DNA of 64,000 nucleotides from Oscillospiraceae bacterium (GCA_020025305.1 JAHHSG010000001.1:1-64000), one strand, 5' to 3'. Positions 16,078 to 24,514 are shown, numbered from the stretch's first letter. The notes: generated by a model not told the origin, from the letters alone. Numbers and translations: made by a program.

Positions 16078-17415
16078 ATGTTTCCAACAGAGGTTAAGGT
16101 GGTACTGCGGCGCTTGGAGGCGGCAGGCTATGAGGCGTATGCCGTGGGCGGCTGCGTGCGGGATCTGCTGCTGGGAAAGACACCGGAGGACTATGATATC
16201 ACCACCGCAGCCCGCCCCGAACAGGTGGCGGCCCTCTTTGATGGTTTTTGCACGCCCACAGGTTTGCGCCACGGCACTGTGACGGTGCGGCAGGACGGAA
16301 AATCCTTTGAGGTGACCACCTTCCGTACAGAGGGGCGGTATGAAGATGGACGACATCCCAGTGTTGTCTGCTTTGCCCAACAGTTGAAAGAGGACTTGAA
16401 GCGCCGTGACTTTACAGTAAATGCCATGGCCATGAATGTGGAAGGACAGCTCACCGATCTATTTGGAGGGCAGGCGGATCTGAGACAAGGCATCATCCGC
16501 TGTGTGGGTGAGCCGAAGCAGCGGTTTGAGGAGGACGCACTTCGTATTTTGCGGGCACTCCGGTTTGCCGCTACGCTGGGGTTTTCCATAGAGAAAGCCA
16601 CTGGGCATGCGCTGCAAGAGAGCAGGGAGGGACTAAAAAGAATTGCGGCCGAGCGCATCCGGGTGGAGATGACGAAGCTCCTGTGCGGACAAAACGCAGG
16701 GGACATTCTTCTGACTTGGCCGGAGGTGTTTGGCATCTTTATGCCGGAGATTTTGCCCTGTGTGGGGTTTGACCAGTGCAGCCGCTACCACTGTTACGAT
16801 GTGTGGGAGCATACGGCGCGGGCGGTAGATGCCGTGTCCTGTGATCCTATTTTACGCTGGACGATGCTGCTGCATGATATTGCAAAGCCTGCTGTATTTA
16901 CAAAAGATGCACAGGGCAACGGACATTTCTACGGCCATCCCCAGCGCAGTGCGGCGGCAGCACGAGATATTTTACACAGACTGCGGTTTGATCGGCGCTC
17001 GGCAGAGCGAATTGAGCAGCTGGTATTATGGCATGATCGGCAGATTCAGCCCACAGATAAGAGCGTGGCACGGGCGCTGCGTGTCATGGGAGAGGAAAGA
17101 CTGCGGCAGCTTTTGGCAGTGAAGAGGGCCGACAATCTGGCACAGCACATGAAATTCCGTCAGCGGCAGCAGGAGATCACGGAGTTGGAGGAAATCATGG
17201 GATCGCTGCTTGCCAAGGAGCAGTGCTTTCAACTGCGCCAGTTGGCGGTGAACGGCAGGGATCTTATGCAGTTAGGGCTGCAAGGAACGGCTGTGGGAAA
17301 AATGCTCCAAGACCTTTTGAGTGCGGTGGTAGACGGTACATTGGATAATGACCGGACAGCGCTCCTCCTGTGGGCAAAAGAGCATATCCGGCGCAGGGAA
17401 GAAGAAAGCGGATGA
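16078..17415 (+). CDS. cca: CCA tRNA nucleotidyltransferase
   Basis: 445 residues. It adds or repairs the CCA end of tRNAs. The class II nucleotidyltransferase core has VGGCVRDLLLG (about 23) and the DYDITTAA carboxylate motif, then KRRDFTVNAMAMN and EEDALRILRALRFAATLGF. A C-terminal HD-type domain (MLLHDIAKP) follows, as in many Firmicutes enzymes. GGAAGGAGG precedes the ATG. It is divergent from murC and convergent with the AI-2E family gene. Confidence 0.93.
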   Translation: MFPTEVKVVLRRLEAAGYEAYAVGGCVRDLLLGKTPEDYDITTAARPEQVAALFDGFCTPTGLRHGTVTVRQDGKSFEVTTFRTEGRYEDGRHPSVVCFAQQLKEDLKRRDFTVNAMAMNVEGQLTDLFGGQADLRQGIIRCVGEPKQRFEEDALRILRALRFAATLGFSIEKATGHALQESREGLKRIAAERIRVEMTKLLCGQNAGDILLTWPEVFGIFMPEILPCVGFDQCSRYHCYDVWEHTARAVDAVSCDPILRWTMLLHDIAKPAVFTKDAQGNGHFYGHPQRSAAAARDILHRLRFDRRSAERIEQLVLWHDRQIQPTDKSVARALRVMGEERLRQLLAVKRADNLAQHMKFRQRQQEITELEEIMGSLLAKEQCFQLRQLAVNGRDLMQLGLQGTAVGKMLQDLLSAVVDGTLDNDRTALLLWAKEHIRRREEESG

Positions 17416-17432
17416 GAATGCTGTGCTTTCGC

Positions 17433-18497
17433 CTATTTCCATAAATGCAAGTAGCCGGTATCATGAAGCTGTTTTGCCAGAAGAAGCAGTATGGGAGCGA
17501 AGATCATACCGCCTATGCCAAGAGTACAAAAGCCCACGTACATGGCAATCAGAGCTGCCAATGGGGGAAGTCCTGCCTGCTGGGCCATCAACTTTGGCTC
17601 TAAGAAGTTGCGCACCAGCCAAATGAGAACATAGAGGGCAAGAATCGCCAGTGCCCGTGGAACCCGCTGTGTCAGAAGACAAAAAACAGCCCACGGCAGC
17701 AATACGGTACCCACACCGAATACCGGCAATGCGTCGATGAGGGAGATGACCGCTGCCAGCAGCAGAGCGTAGCGCTCCCCTAAGAGAAACAGACCCAGCA
17801 GTAATTGGAAAAAAGTAATGGCAATCAAAATAAGTTGAGCCCGCAGCCACTGCCCTAATGTGACAAGAATGCTTTTTTTGATGCCGCATACGAAGGTGAA
17901 TGCCTTGGCAGATAGCTGACGATGAAAAAAGGTCAATATGGCGGGATAGGAGCCGAGGGTAAACAGGACAGCCAGCACTGTGGTGGCACAAAAAAGCATG
18001 ACCTGCGGAAGCTGTGCAAAAAGACCGGTAAGGAGGGTCAGAAGCTGGGAGGAGAGCTTGGAGGAGAGCGTAAAGAGCTGTGAGGAAAGGGATTGCAGCA
18101 GCTGTTCTGCCCAGCGGCTCACCGGATCAGGACAGGCGGCACAGAAGGATTCCAGCCGCTGTTGCAGTGACTCCAGAAGAGATGGCAGATGCGTCAGATG
18201 TTCCGGCAGTTCTGTGGCTAACTGATAGGCCTGCTGCAGAAGCTGTACGACCAATGCCCGTCCTACCGTCACCACAAGACCTAAAAGTGCCAGTGTCAGC
18301 ACCACAGAGGTGAAGCTGCGCTTCCAGTGCATCTTTCTCCGGCAGAGTTCTACGATGGGGTTGAAAAGTGCGGAAATGACAAACGCAATGATAAAGGGCA
18401 GCAGCCATACCAGTACGTATCGTACTGTGAGATATGCGGCGGTGGCGGCCACGGTTGCGGTGGCTGCGCGCAGCAGAAAAACTTTTTCCCGTTGCAA
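17433..18497 (-). CDS. AI-2E family transporter, YtvI-like
   Basis: 354 residues with a TTG start (18497) behind AGAGGAGG. Two N-terminal helices (about 9-45), a long amphipathic region (LLQSLSSQLFTLSSKLSSQLL) and six or so C-terminal helices ending LAALIAMYVGFCTLGIGGMIFAPI fit the AI-2E exporter family. Similarity in size and layout to the sporulation membrane protein YtvI suggests a role in the mother cell, but this is inference; the substrate is unknown. Confidence 0.8.
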   Translation of the reverse strand: MQREKVFLLRAATATVAATAAYLTVRYVLVWLLPFIIAFVISALFNPIVELCRRKMHWKRSFTSVVLTLALLGLVVTVGRALVVQLLQQAYQLATELPEHLTHLPSLLESLQQRLESFCAACPDPVSRWAEQLLQSLSSQLFTLSSKLSSQLLTLLTGLFAQLPQVMLFCATTVLAVLFTLGSYPAILTFFHRQLSAKAFTFVCGIKKSILVTLGQWLRAQLILIAITFFQLLLGLFLLGERYALLLAAVISLIDALPVFGVGTVLLPWAVFCLLTQRVPRALAILALYVLIWLVRNFLEPKLMAQQAGLPPLAALIAMYVGFCTLGIGGMIFAPILLLLAKQLHDTGYLHLWK

Positions 18498-18523
18498 TCG
18501 GTGAAGCCTCCTCTAAAAAACAG

Positions 18524-18552
18524 TTGTATTTTCCAGCGGGACATGGTACGAT
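18524..18552 (+). promoter_or_regulatory. Promoter of the ACT-domain gene
   Basis: TTGTAT (18524-18529), 17 bases, TACGAT (18547-18552), 60 bases before the ATG. Confidence 0.5.
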
Positions 18553-18611
18553 AATATAAATACAAATGTACCGCAAGGATGGACGACCTTGGGAAATGAG
18601 GGAGATCGACC

Positions 18612-19049
18612 ATGAATAAACGAAAATACTATATTGTGGCGGCGGATGCGCTGCCGGACATTTTTGTGAAGGTGGCGGAGGCCAAACGGATGCTGCAGGT
18701 GGGAGAGGCCACTACGGTAGGGGAGGCTGCCCGCCTCACCGGCATCAGCCGCAGTGCCTTTTATAAGTATAAAGATGCGGTGCAGCCGTTTCAGGATATG
18801 AAGGCGGGCCATATTATCACATTCTACGCCCTTTTGAAGGATAATCCGGGTGTGCTGAGCCACTACCTATCTATTTTTGCCAACTCTGGCGCAAATATAC
18901 TGACCATCAACCAAACCATTCCCACCAATGGCTGCGCCGGCGTGACCATTTCCGCCGAGACCAGCGAGATGGTGGAGGGTCTGGACGAGATGGTGGAGCG
19001 TGTGGGTTCGGCCGAGGGTGTGTTGAAGTTCGAGATTTTGGCTGGTTAA
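18612..19049 (+). CDS. ACT domain-containing regulatory protein (PheB/ThrR-like)
   Basis: 145 residues. Residues 30-60 hold a helix-turn-helix-like segment (ATTVGEAARLTGISRSAFYK), and residues 68-145 an ACT domain (HIITFYALLKDNPGVLSHYL) that usually binds an amino acid. Proteins of this build (PheB family; ThrR in Bacillus) regulate threonine/homoserine genes and often sit next to hom; here no biosynthetic neighbour is present. GGGAGATCGACC precedes the ATG. Confidence 0.85.
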   Translation: MNKRKYYIVAADALPDIFVKVAEAKRMLQVGEATTVGEAARLTGISRSAFYKYKDAVQPFQDMKAGHIITFYALLKDNPGVLSHYLSIFANSGANILTINQTIPTNGCAGVTISAETSEMVEGLDEMVERVGSAEGVLKFEILAG

Positions 19050-19162
19050 AATAGCAAAGCCGTCCTCTGGGGGATGTATGCAAAATTAATGCGGCGAGTA
19101 AGCTTGCGAAGCGCCTCCAAAAGGGGAGACAATCTATTTAATAAAAATTGTTCAAACGACGG

Positions 19163-19202
19163 AAAGGACTTGCGCCTGTTTTAAGCAGGCGGCAAGTCCT
19201 TT
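19163..19202 (+). terminator. Terminator after the ACT-domain gene
   Basis: AAAGGACTTGCGCCTG / CAGGCgGCAAGTCCTTTT with a 7-base loop, 114 bases beyond the stop codon. Confidence 0.85.
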
Positions 19203-19333
19203 TACTTTGTAGTGCTCCATTTGTTGCTGGAATCGAGATCCTGAACCAGTTCTATCTTGCAGTGTCCTGCCTGTGTTCTGCGTGTGGCCTATCCATAGAA
19301 ATTAACACAAATGCACAGAGCGTGCAGATCAAG

Positions 19334-19370
19334 AAAAGCCCTTGAAAACCCAGAGTTTTCAAGGGCTTTT
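19334..19370. terminator. Orphan bidirectional terminator-like hairpin
   Basis: AAAAGCCCTTGAAAAC / GTTTTCAAGGGCTTTT, a perfect 16-bp stem with loop CCAGA, in the middle of the gap. No gene ends next to it; it may back up the rpsI terminator. Confidence 0.65.
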
Positions 19371-19537
19371 CCATGTTCTTCAAATAGTGAAAAATGATCG
19401 CTTGGAGAACTGGGGGAGTGCGACAAGCAAGGCAGCTGCTGGGAGCGGCGCTTCGCAGACAGAATGACCCCCACTCGCTCGCCGCTTGTGCGGCAGCCGC
19501 GCGGGAATGGCAAAAGGCCGCTGGGCGCATAGGAAAA

Positions 19538-19567
19538 AAACAGCACCCACCGAAGTGAGTGCTGTTT
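19538..19567 (-). terminator. Terminator after rpsI
   Basis: On the minus strand AAACAGCAC / GTGCTGTTT with an inner CAC/GTG extension, followed by a run of U. It lies 13 bases after the rpsI stop. Confidence 0.85.
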
Positions 19568-19579
19568 GGAAAAAACCAG

Positions 19580-19984
19580 TTATCTCTTGGAGAACTGAGG
19601 TGCGCGACGTGCAGCCTTGAGGCCGTACTTCTTACGCTCCTTCATACGAGGATCGCGGGTCAGGAAACCGGCCTTCTTCAGGATGGCACGGTACTCGGGG
19701 TTGACCAGCAGCAGAGCACGGGAAATGCCGTGACGCAGAGCGCCGGCCTGACCGGACACACCGCCGCCCTCGACGGTAGCAACAATGTCTACCTTGCCCA
19801 GAGTATCGGTAGCGTTCAGAGGCTGACGAACGACCATCTTCAAGGTCTCCAGACCAAAGTAATCGTCGATATCACGGCCGTTGATGGTGATCTTGCCGGT
19901 GCCGTTGGGGAACAGGTGCACACGGGCAACGGAGGACTTTCTACGGCCGGTGCCGTACATATAGGGATTCTTAGACTGATACAT
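19580..19984 (-). CDS. rpsI: 30S ribosomal protein S9
   Basis: 134 residues. The N-terminal YGTGRRKSSVARVHL, the central GGGVSGQAGALRHGISRAL and the universal C-terminus RRAPQFSKR identify S9, whose tail reaches the P-site tRNA in the small subunit. GGAGG precedes the ATG. It is 14 bases after rplM, the standard L13-S9 operon. Confidence 0.98.
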   Translation of the reverse strand: MYQSKNPYMYGTGRRKSSVARVHLFPNGTGKITINGRDIDDYFGLETLKMVVRQPLNATDTLGKVDIVATVEGGGVSGQAGALRHGISRALLLVNPEYRAILKKAGFLTRDPRMKERKKYGLKAARRAPQFSKR

Positions 19985-19998
19985 GTTTCGTTTCCTCC

Positions 19999-20424
19999 TT
20001 ACTTAACCAGCTCGGGCTTCTGGGCCTGATGCTCATGGGTGTCACCGGCATAGACGTGCAGGCGCTTCAGGGAGTCCTTGGACACGGTGTTGCGGGGCAG
20101 CATACCCTTGACAGCAACGCGCATCGCCAGCTCGGGCTTCTCCTGCATCAGGATGCGGTACTTGGTTTCCTTCAGGCCGCCAACCCAGCCGGAGTGGGTG
20201 CGATAGTACTTGTCCTCCATCTTGTTGCCGGTCAGCACTGCCTTGGCAGCGTTGATGACGATGACGTTGTCACCGCAGTCGGCGTGGGGGGTATAGGTAA
20301 CTTTGCCCTTACCGCGCAGCAGGTCGGCGACGATGACAGCGGTCTTGCCCAGGGGCTTGCCGGCGGCATCAACGACGTACCACTTGCGGACGACGGCGCC
20401 CTTCTTTTCCATATAAGTGGACAT
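19999..20424 (-). CDS. rplM: 50S ribosomal protein L13
   Basis: 141 residues. WYVVDAAGKPLGKTAVIVADLLRGK and GDNVIVINAAKAVLTGNK are L13 hallmarks, followed by YRTHSGWVGGLK and VKGMLPRN. GGAGGAATACACC precedes the ATG. It heads the rplM-rpsI operon behind a leader that probably binds L13 itself. Confidence 0.98.
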   Translation of the reverse strand: MSTYMEKKGAVVRKWYVVDAAGKPLGKTAVIVADLLRGKGKVTYTPHADCGDNVIVINAAKAVLTGNKMEDKYYRTHSGWVGGLKETKYRILMQEKPELAMRVAVKGMLPRNTVSKDSLKRLHVYAGDTHEHQAQKPELVK

Positions 20425-20439
20425 GGTGTATTCCTCCAG

Positions 20440-20515
20440 TTTATATAATGTATTGCTTTACTTTTTCTGCGGCTCTTGCTAAAATCGACACAGAGCCTGC
20501 GCAAACGGCGCAAGC
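20440..20515 (-). ncRNA. Probable L13 leader (ribosomal protein autoregulation RNA)
   Basis: The transcript between the promoter and rplM carries, on the minus strand, GCGCCGTTTGCGC, a short perfect hairpin, followed by GGCTCTGTGTC and GCAAGAGCC, which pair as GGCTCT/AGAGCC. Position and layout fit the L13 leader family of Firmicutes; the family assignment rests on memory of the motif and was not searched. Confidence 0.55.
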
Positions 20516-20518
20516 ATA

Positions 20519-20547
20519 TTTATAACATAGGTAAGTGAGAATGTCAA
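20519..20547 (-). promoter_or_regulatory. rplM-rpsI promoter
   Basis: On the minus strand TTGACA (20547-20542), 17 bases, TATAAA (20524-20519). Confidence 0.9.
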
Positions 20548-20655
20548 CAGCAATTTCATTTAGAATAGAAACATCTGCTGTTTTCTCTTTTATTCTCTGA
20601 TTATCTCTTGTTTTCTGGAAACGCAAATATAAAATTTGAATGCGGAGGACTGACA

Positions 20656-21381
20656 ATGCAGCACATTTTAGGCCTCACACGGCGCTGTGTGGAGGATTAT
20701 CATATGATTGAAGCGGGGGAGACCATTGCCGTGGGCGTGTCCGGCGGCAAGGATAGTCTCCTATGTCTGACGGCATTGGCACAGCTGCGCCGTTTCTATC
20801 CGGTGCCCTTCCAACTGGAGGCCATCACGCTGGAGATGGGGATGCCGGGGATGGATTTTTCTGAGGTGGCAGACTACTGCGCCTCGTTGGATGTACCCTA
20901 TACCCGTATTCAGGTGCCGGTCTATCAGATCGTCTTTGAAGAGCGGAAGGAGAAGAACCCCTGCGCCCTGTGCGCCAAGATGCGTCGGGGAAGTCTGAAT
21001 ACGGCGCTGGTGGAGCGGGGCATTCACAAGATTGCCTTGGGCCACCACTACGATGATGCGGTGGAGACGATGCTGATGAATCTCCTCTTTGAAGGGCGCA
21101 TTGGCTGCTTTCAGCCGGTGACCTACCTTGACCGAACGCAGGTGACGCAGATCCGGCCGCTCCTCTACTGTCAGGAGGATGAACTGCGGCGGGTGGCCAA
21201 GCGGCTGCATCTGCCGGTGACTGCCAACACCTGTCCGGCAGACGGGGCCAGCCGCCGGCAGGAAATTAAGGAACTGTTGGTGGAGCTGGAGGAGCGTTAT
21301 CCCCACCTGAAAAAGAAAATTTTCGGCGCCATCCAGCGTTATCCGCTCTACGGCTGGGACTTGGACACAGAAGAGCGCTAA
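20656..21381 (+). CDS. TtcA-type tRNA thiolation protein (PP-loop ATPase)
   Basis: 241 residues. The PP-loop SGGKDS lies at 29-34, and a CxxC pair (NPCALCAK, about 102-106) plus HHYDDAVETMLMN mark the TtcA/TtuA group, which adds sulfur to a tRNA base, often with an iron-sulfur cluster. In TtcA the product is 2-thiocytidine at position 32, but Firmicutes homologues may have a different target. The ATG at 20656 behind GGAGG is preferred over the in-frame ATG at 20608. Confidence 0.85.
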   Translation: MQHILGLTRRCVEDYHMIEAGETIAVGVSGGKDSLLCLTALAQLRRFYPVPFQLEAITLEMGMPGMDFSEVADYCASLDVPYTRIQVPVYQIVFEERKEKNPCALCAKMRRGSLNTALVERGIHKIALGHHYDDAVETMLMNLLFEGRIGCFQPVTYLDRTQVTQIRPLLYCQEDELRRVAKRLHLPVTANTCPADGASRRQEIKELLVELEERYPHLKKKIFGAIQRYPLYGWDLDTEER

Positions 21382-21420
21382 GTGTACATTGTGAAACTTT
21401 TGATTGTGAGGTAAGAAACC

Positions 21421-22047
21421 ATGGCCCATATACCCGACAGTGATACGGCTGCGCTGCAGCTTGTCCCTTTTGAGCAGGCGCTGCAAGAGGCGCTGACGCC
21501 CCAGACAGATTATGACGTGCAGCGTTGGCTCTATGTCCCCCATGCCTATGGTGAGTATCGGTATATCTTGGGTACCCGAGGGAAAAAGCCCCTTATCTGC
21601 ATGGGAATCAATCCCTCCACCGCGGCGCCCGATGCACTGGATAATACCCTCAAGTCCGTGGAACGGATTGCCCTTGGCAACGGATTTGACAGCTTTTTGA
21701 TGTTCAATGTGTACGCCCAGCGGGCTACCGACCCCAATGCCATGGAAAAAGCGTGCAACCTCCATCTCCATCAGGAGAATCTGGCGGCACTGCGCTACCT
21801 TCTTTCGCTGAACCCGGAGCCGTGCGTATGGGCGGCGTGGGGAGCAATCATTGAAAAGCGGCCCTATCTCCGGGACTGCCTCATGGATCAGATCCGACTG
21901 AGCCGGGAGTTCCACGCCTTGTGGTTCACCGCCGGGCCTATTTCTAAGAAGGGGCATCCCCACCATCCTTTGTATCTGCGAAAGGACGCCGCCCTGGATC
22001 CTTTTGACCCGGAGCGATATTGCCGGGAGATCTTAGGCGGCGTGTAA
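21421..22047 (+). CDS. DUF1643 domain-containing protein
   Basis: 208 residues. The family core ICMGINPSTAAPDALDNTLKS followed by FDSFLMFNVYAQRATDPNAM and VWAAWGAII is clear. DUF1643 proteins have no established function; the fold is thought to be uracil-DNA-glycosylase-like, which is family knowledge rather than something seen here. It follows the TtcA-type gene by 39 bases, and GTGAGGTAAGAAACC precedes the ATG. Confidence 0.85.
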   Translation: MAHIPDSDTAALQLVPFEQALQEALTPQTDYDVQRWLYVPHAYGEYRYILGTRGKKPLICMGINPSTAAPDALDNTLKSVERIALGNGFDSFLMFNVYAQRATDPNAMEKACNLHLHQENLAALRYLLSLNPEPCVWAAWGAIIEKRPYLRDCLMDQIRLSREFHALWFTAGPISKKGHPHHPLYLRKDAALDPFDPERYCREILGGV

Positions 22048-22050
22048 GTG

Positions 22051-22317
22051 CTATGTAAGAACCCACTGTAAAAGCACCAGCAGCCCCAAACCGGGCAGTC
22101 CCAGAACGCCCACGGTGAGCGCGTTGAAAAGGTTGAAGCCCAGATGGAGGCCGGTGAGGCCGGAGGTGAGGTTGAGAAGCCACAGGGCAAAAAGGCCTAA
22201 GACCGTGTTGCCCACCACTCGTAAGGCGGTTTTCAAGGGGCCGGACAATAGACGCACAGCGGCCATCGCCAAAAAGGCGATGACCAGCCCAAGGGCGACT
22301 TTTTCTACAACTGACAT
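22051..22317 (-). CDS. BofA-like pro-sigma-K processing inhibitor
   Basis: 88 residues with two or three hydrophobic segments. The C-terminal GFNLFNALTVGVLGLPGLGLLVLL is the hallmark of the BofA family. In Bacillus BofA sits in the outer forespore membrane and holds the SpoIVFB protease inactive. The neighbour upstream is a YaaL-like gene, the same yaaL-bofA order as in Bacillus, though recR is absent. The two genes overlap by 13 bases. Confidence 0.88.
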   Translation of the reverse strand: MSVVEKVALGLVIAFLAMAAVRLLSGPLKTALRVVGNTVLGLFALWLLNLTSGLTGLHLGFNLFNALTVGVLGLPGLGLLVLLQWVLT

Positions 22318-22598
22318 AGCTCGCCTCCTTTCATAGCGGCTGCCGCCGTACAGGGAGTTTCCGCCGAGGCAGCTGCCTGCTGCTGTGCAGACGCGGCGTT
22401 CCCTTTGATGCAGCGCAAAAGATAGCTGTAGCGAGATTTCAGAGCGCTGATCTCGTAGATGCAGGCATCCACCATCTCCGGCTCACTGACGTAGTTGAAT
22501 TTTTCGTAGGCACTGTGAAGCGCCTGCGTGGTTTCACCCAGCTCGCGGCGCAGCTCTGCATCCCGTGCAAGATCGGGATCGAACGGATGCTTACCCAT
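22305..22598 (-). CDS. YaaL-like DUF2508 family protein
   Basis: 97 residues, mostly helical. It begins MGKHPFDPDLARDAELRREL and continues with FNYVSEPEMVDACIYEI, where the family motif V-x-E-P-E-L/M-V-D-x-x-I-Y is plain. The function is unknown; it is usually adjacent to bofA. The C-terminal 30 residues are alanine/glutamine rich. GGAGGGACACACC precedes the ATG. Confidence 0.82.
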   Translation of the reverse strand: MGKHPFDPDLARDAELRRELGETTQALHSAYEKFNYVSEPEMVDACIYEISALKSRYSYLLRCIKGNAASAQQQAAASAETPCTAAAAMKGGELCQL

Positions 22599-22699
22599 GG
22601 TGTGTCCCTCCTATTACCATATGTTTACGATTAGTTTGGGCAATTATGCCAGAGTTTAATCCTAAAGGAGAAGAAAATTTCTGAATAGGCGGTGTTTTT

Positions 22700-23158
22700 A
22701 TGGAGCATGAAGAATATATGCATCAGGCATTGATGCTGGCGGCAGAGGCGGCAGCCCACGGCGAGGTGCCGGTGGGCTGTGTTATTGTGTATCACGGTGA
22801 GGTAATCGGCCGGGGCCGCAACCGCAGAGAGGAGAAAAATGCCGTATTTTCCCATGCGGAGATGGAGGCTATGGCCGAGGCCAATCAGGTGTTGGGTTCT
22901 TGGCGTCTTGATGAATGCAGCCTCTATGTGACGCTGGAGCCGTGCCCTATGTGTGCCGGAGCTATCATCAATGCCCGTATTCCTCGTGTCTACTATGGGG
23001 CGCGGGATCGGGAGATGGGGGCCTGCGGCGGCGTCATCAACCTCTTTATGGAGGATTTTCCCCACCACCCGGCGCTGATAGGCGGCATTCTGGAGAGCGA
23101 GTGTCGTACCGTACTGACGGATTTTTTCCGTGCATTGCGAAAGAAGAAGGTTCCATGA
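22700..23158 (+). CDS. tadA: tRNA-specific adenosine deaminase TadA
   Basis: 152 residues. It converts A34 of tRNA-Arg(ACG) to inosine. The zinc site is H52-A-E54 and PCPMC (C82, C85), with the upstream HGEVPVGCVIV typical of TadA. The ATG at 22700 is preceded by AGGCGG. It stands alone, divergent from the yaaL-bofA pair. Confidence 0.95.
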   Translation: MEHEEYMHQALMLAAEAAAHGEVPVGCVIVYHGEVIGRGRNRREEKNAVFSHAEMEAMAEANQVLGSWRLDECSLYVTLEPCPMCAGAIINARIPRVYYGARDREMGACGGVINLFMEDFPHHPALIGGILESECRTVLTDFFRALRKKKVP

Positions 23159-23228
23159 AAGAGGAGTGAAGTGCATGTTACACTGTCTTAGAGATTATTT
23201 AATACATTTGTAATATTTATCCTCGAAC

Positions 23229-23256
23229 TTTTGTAACAACCTATTGTTAGTATAAT
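23229..23256 (+). promoter_or_regulatory. Promoter of a possible small RNA
   Basis: TTTTGT (23229-23234), 16 bases, perfect TATAAT (23251-23256), in the gap between tadA and spoIID. Confidence 0.55.
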
Positions 23257-23262
23257 ACTTGC

Positions 23263-23338
23263 AAGAAACAAACTTTTTTCATTAATCTTCCTACCATTGA
23301 AAAGCAGAGAGCCATGGCTCTCTGCTTTTCATCTTTTT
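23263..23338 (+). ncRNA. Candidate small RNA of about 75 nt
   Basis: Transcription from the TATAAT at 23251 would start near 23263 and reach, after some 36 A/U-rich bases, a perfect 15-bp hairpin (GAAAAGCAGAGAGCC / GGCTCTCTGCTTTTC, 23299-23330) followed by ATCTTTTT. Promoter, unstructured 5' part, strong terminator and no reading frame are what a trans-acting small RNA looks like. The alternative is that the hairpin simply ends tadA read-through. Confidence 0.4.
23299..23338 (+). terminator. Strong intrinsic terminator before spoIID
   Basis: A 32-bp perfect palindrome centred at 23314-23315, then a U-run at 23334-23338. Confidence 0.85.
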
Positions 23339-23391
23339 CGGGACTTTTGGGGACAAGGTGTGCATAGAATAAGCTGAAAGGGGAGGATGAT

Positions 23392-24390
23392 ATGCGCACT
23401 TGTATTGCCGCAAGCCTTGCAATGCTGCTTTTGTTATTTGGCCTGCCGTGGCTGACAGCTACGGTGGAGGAGCCGACCGTGCCATCCACAGAGAAGGCGG
23501 GGGAGCAGGCGGTGTCAGCCGATGCCAATGTGGTACTGCGCGTCTGGGATGGAGAAAAGACGCAGGAGATGACGGTGGCGGAGTATCTGCCCGGTGTCGT
23601 GCGGGGGGAGATGCCGGCTACCTTTGAGATGGAAGCGCTCAAGGCGCAGGCGGTGGCAGAGCGCACCTATATCTACTATAAAATAGAAACCGGCGGGAAG
23701 GAGAGCCATCCGAATGCCGATGTGTGTATGTCGCCCGCCTGCTGTAATGCTTATACACCGGCGGAGCAGGCGGCGGAGCGCTGGGGAGAAAAGGCGGCGG
23801 AATACGAGGCCCGGATTCAGGAGGCGGTACACGATACGGACGGGCAGGTGATGCTCTATGAGGATCAGCCTATTCTGGCCGCATTCCACTCCTCCTCCGA
23901 TGGCATCACCGCTAATTCCGGGGATGTCTGGGTTTCTGACCTGCCGTATCTGGCAAGTGTGGCAAGCCCGGAGGGGGAAAGTAATGTTCCTAATTACTAC
24001 AGTGTGAAGGAGATCCCTCTGGCGGAATTTCAGTCTACCTTCCTTGCCGCCCATCCCGAGGCCGTATTCCCTGAGAATCCGGCATCGTGGATCGGAGCGC
24101 CGACACACAACAATTCAGGACGGGTGGAGACGATCAGTATTGGAGGCGTCAGCGTGGAGGGAACGGAAGTGCGCAGCCTCTTCGGCTTGCGCTCTGCCAG
24201 TTTTACCGTGGAAACTGACGGAGAAAAGGTAACCTTTCGCGTTACCGGCTACGGCCACGGTGTGGGTATGAGCCAGTATGGAGCCAATGAGATGGCGCGG
24301 CAGGGTAAGACGTGGCAGGAGATCTTGCAGTGGTACTATACCGGTGTCCGGCTGGACAGTTACCGTCCGCATACTGTACAAGCACCGTAA
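23392..24390 (+). CDS. spoIID: Stage II sporulation protein D (SpoIID)
   Basis: 332 residues. It is a membrane-anchored lytic transglycosylase of the engulfment complex. A signal anchor covers residues 5-24. The family core MTVAEYLPGVVRGEMPATFEMEALKAQAVAERTYIYY (split by positions about 61-97) contains the catalytic glutamate in RGEMP, and TGYGHGVGMSQYGAN closes the domain near the C-terminus. GGGGAGGATGAT precedes the ATG. CATAGAAT at 23363-23370 resembles a sigma-E -10 element, but no matching -35 was found. Confidence 0.93.
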   Translation: MRTCIAASLAMLLLLFGLPWLTATVEEPTVPSTEKAGEQAVSADANVVLRVWDGEKTQEMTVAEYLPGVVRGEMPATFEMEALKAQAVAERTYIYYKIETGGKESHPNADVCMSPACCNAYTPAEQAAERWGEKAAEYEARIQEAVHDTDGQVMLYEDQPILAAFHSSSDGITANSGDVWVSDLPYLASVASPEGESNVPNYYSVKEIPLAEFQSTFLAAHPEAVFPENPASWIGAPTHNNSGRVETISIGGVSVEGTEVRSLFGLRSASFTVETDGEKVTFRVTGYGHGVGMSQYGANEMARQGKTWQEILQWYYTGVRLDSYRPHTVQAP

Positions 24391-24514
24391 ACTATGGTAT
24401 ACTTATTAAGCTAAAACCATGGGAATTTACAAAAAGTTCAGAGAAAACAGCAGGGAAAAGACTATAATACGCAATATATGAGAAACTACGAAAAGGATAG
24501 GGGAGAGGCAGCTT

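Larger units (their letters stand above)
19050..19579. other. Gene-free gap with hairpins and repeat-like sequence
   Basis: This 530-bp stretch contains no credible gene. It holds three hairpins (separate entries), two copies of a short motif pair GCGGCGAG ... TGCGAAGCGCC (19091-19114 on plus, 19485-19447 on minus), and a stretch at about 19392-19425 whose minus strand reads PQFSKR followed by a serine codon, resembling the last codons of rpsI. Confidence 0.6.

Noticed and set aside
23391..23392. Sigma-E promoter for spoIID
   Set aside because: CATAGAAT at 23363 fits the -10, but no -35 of the sigma-E type lies 13-15 bases upstream, so it is mentioned only as a possibility.
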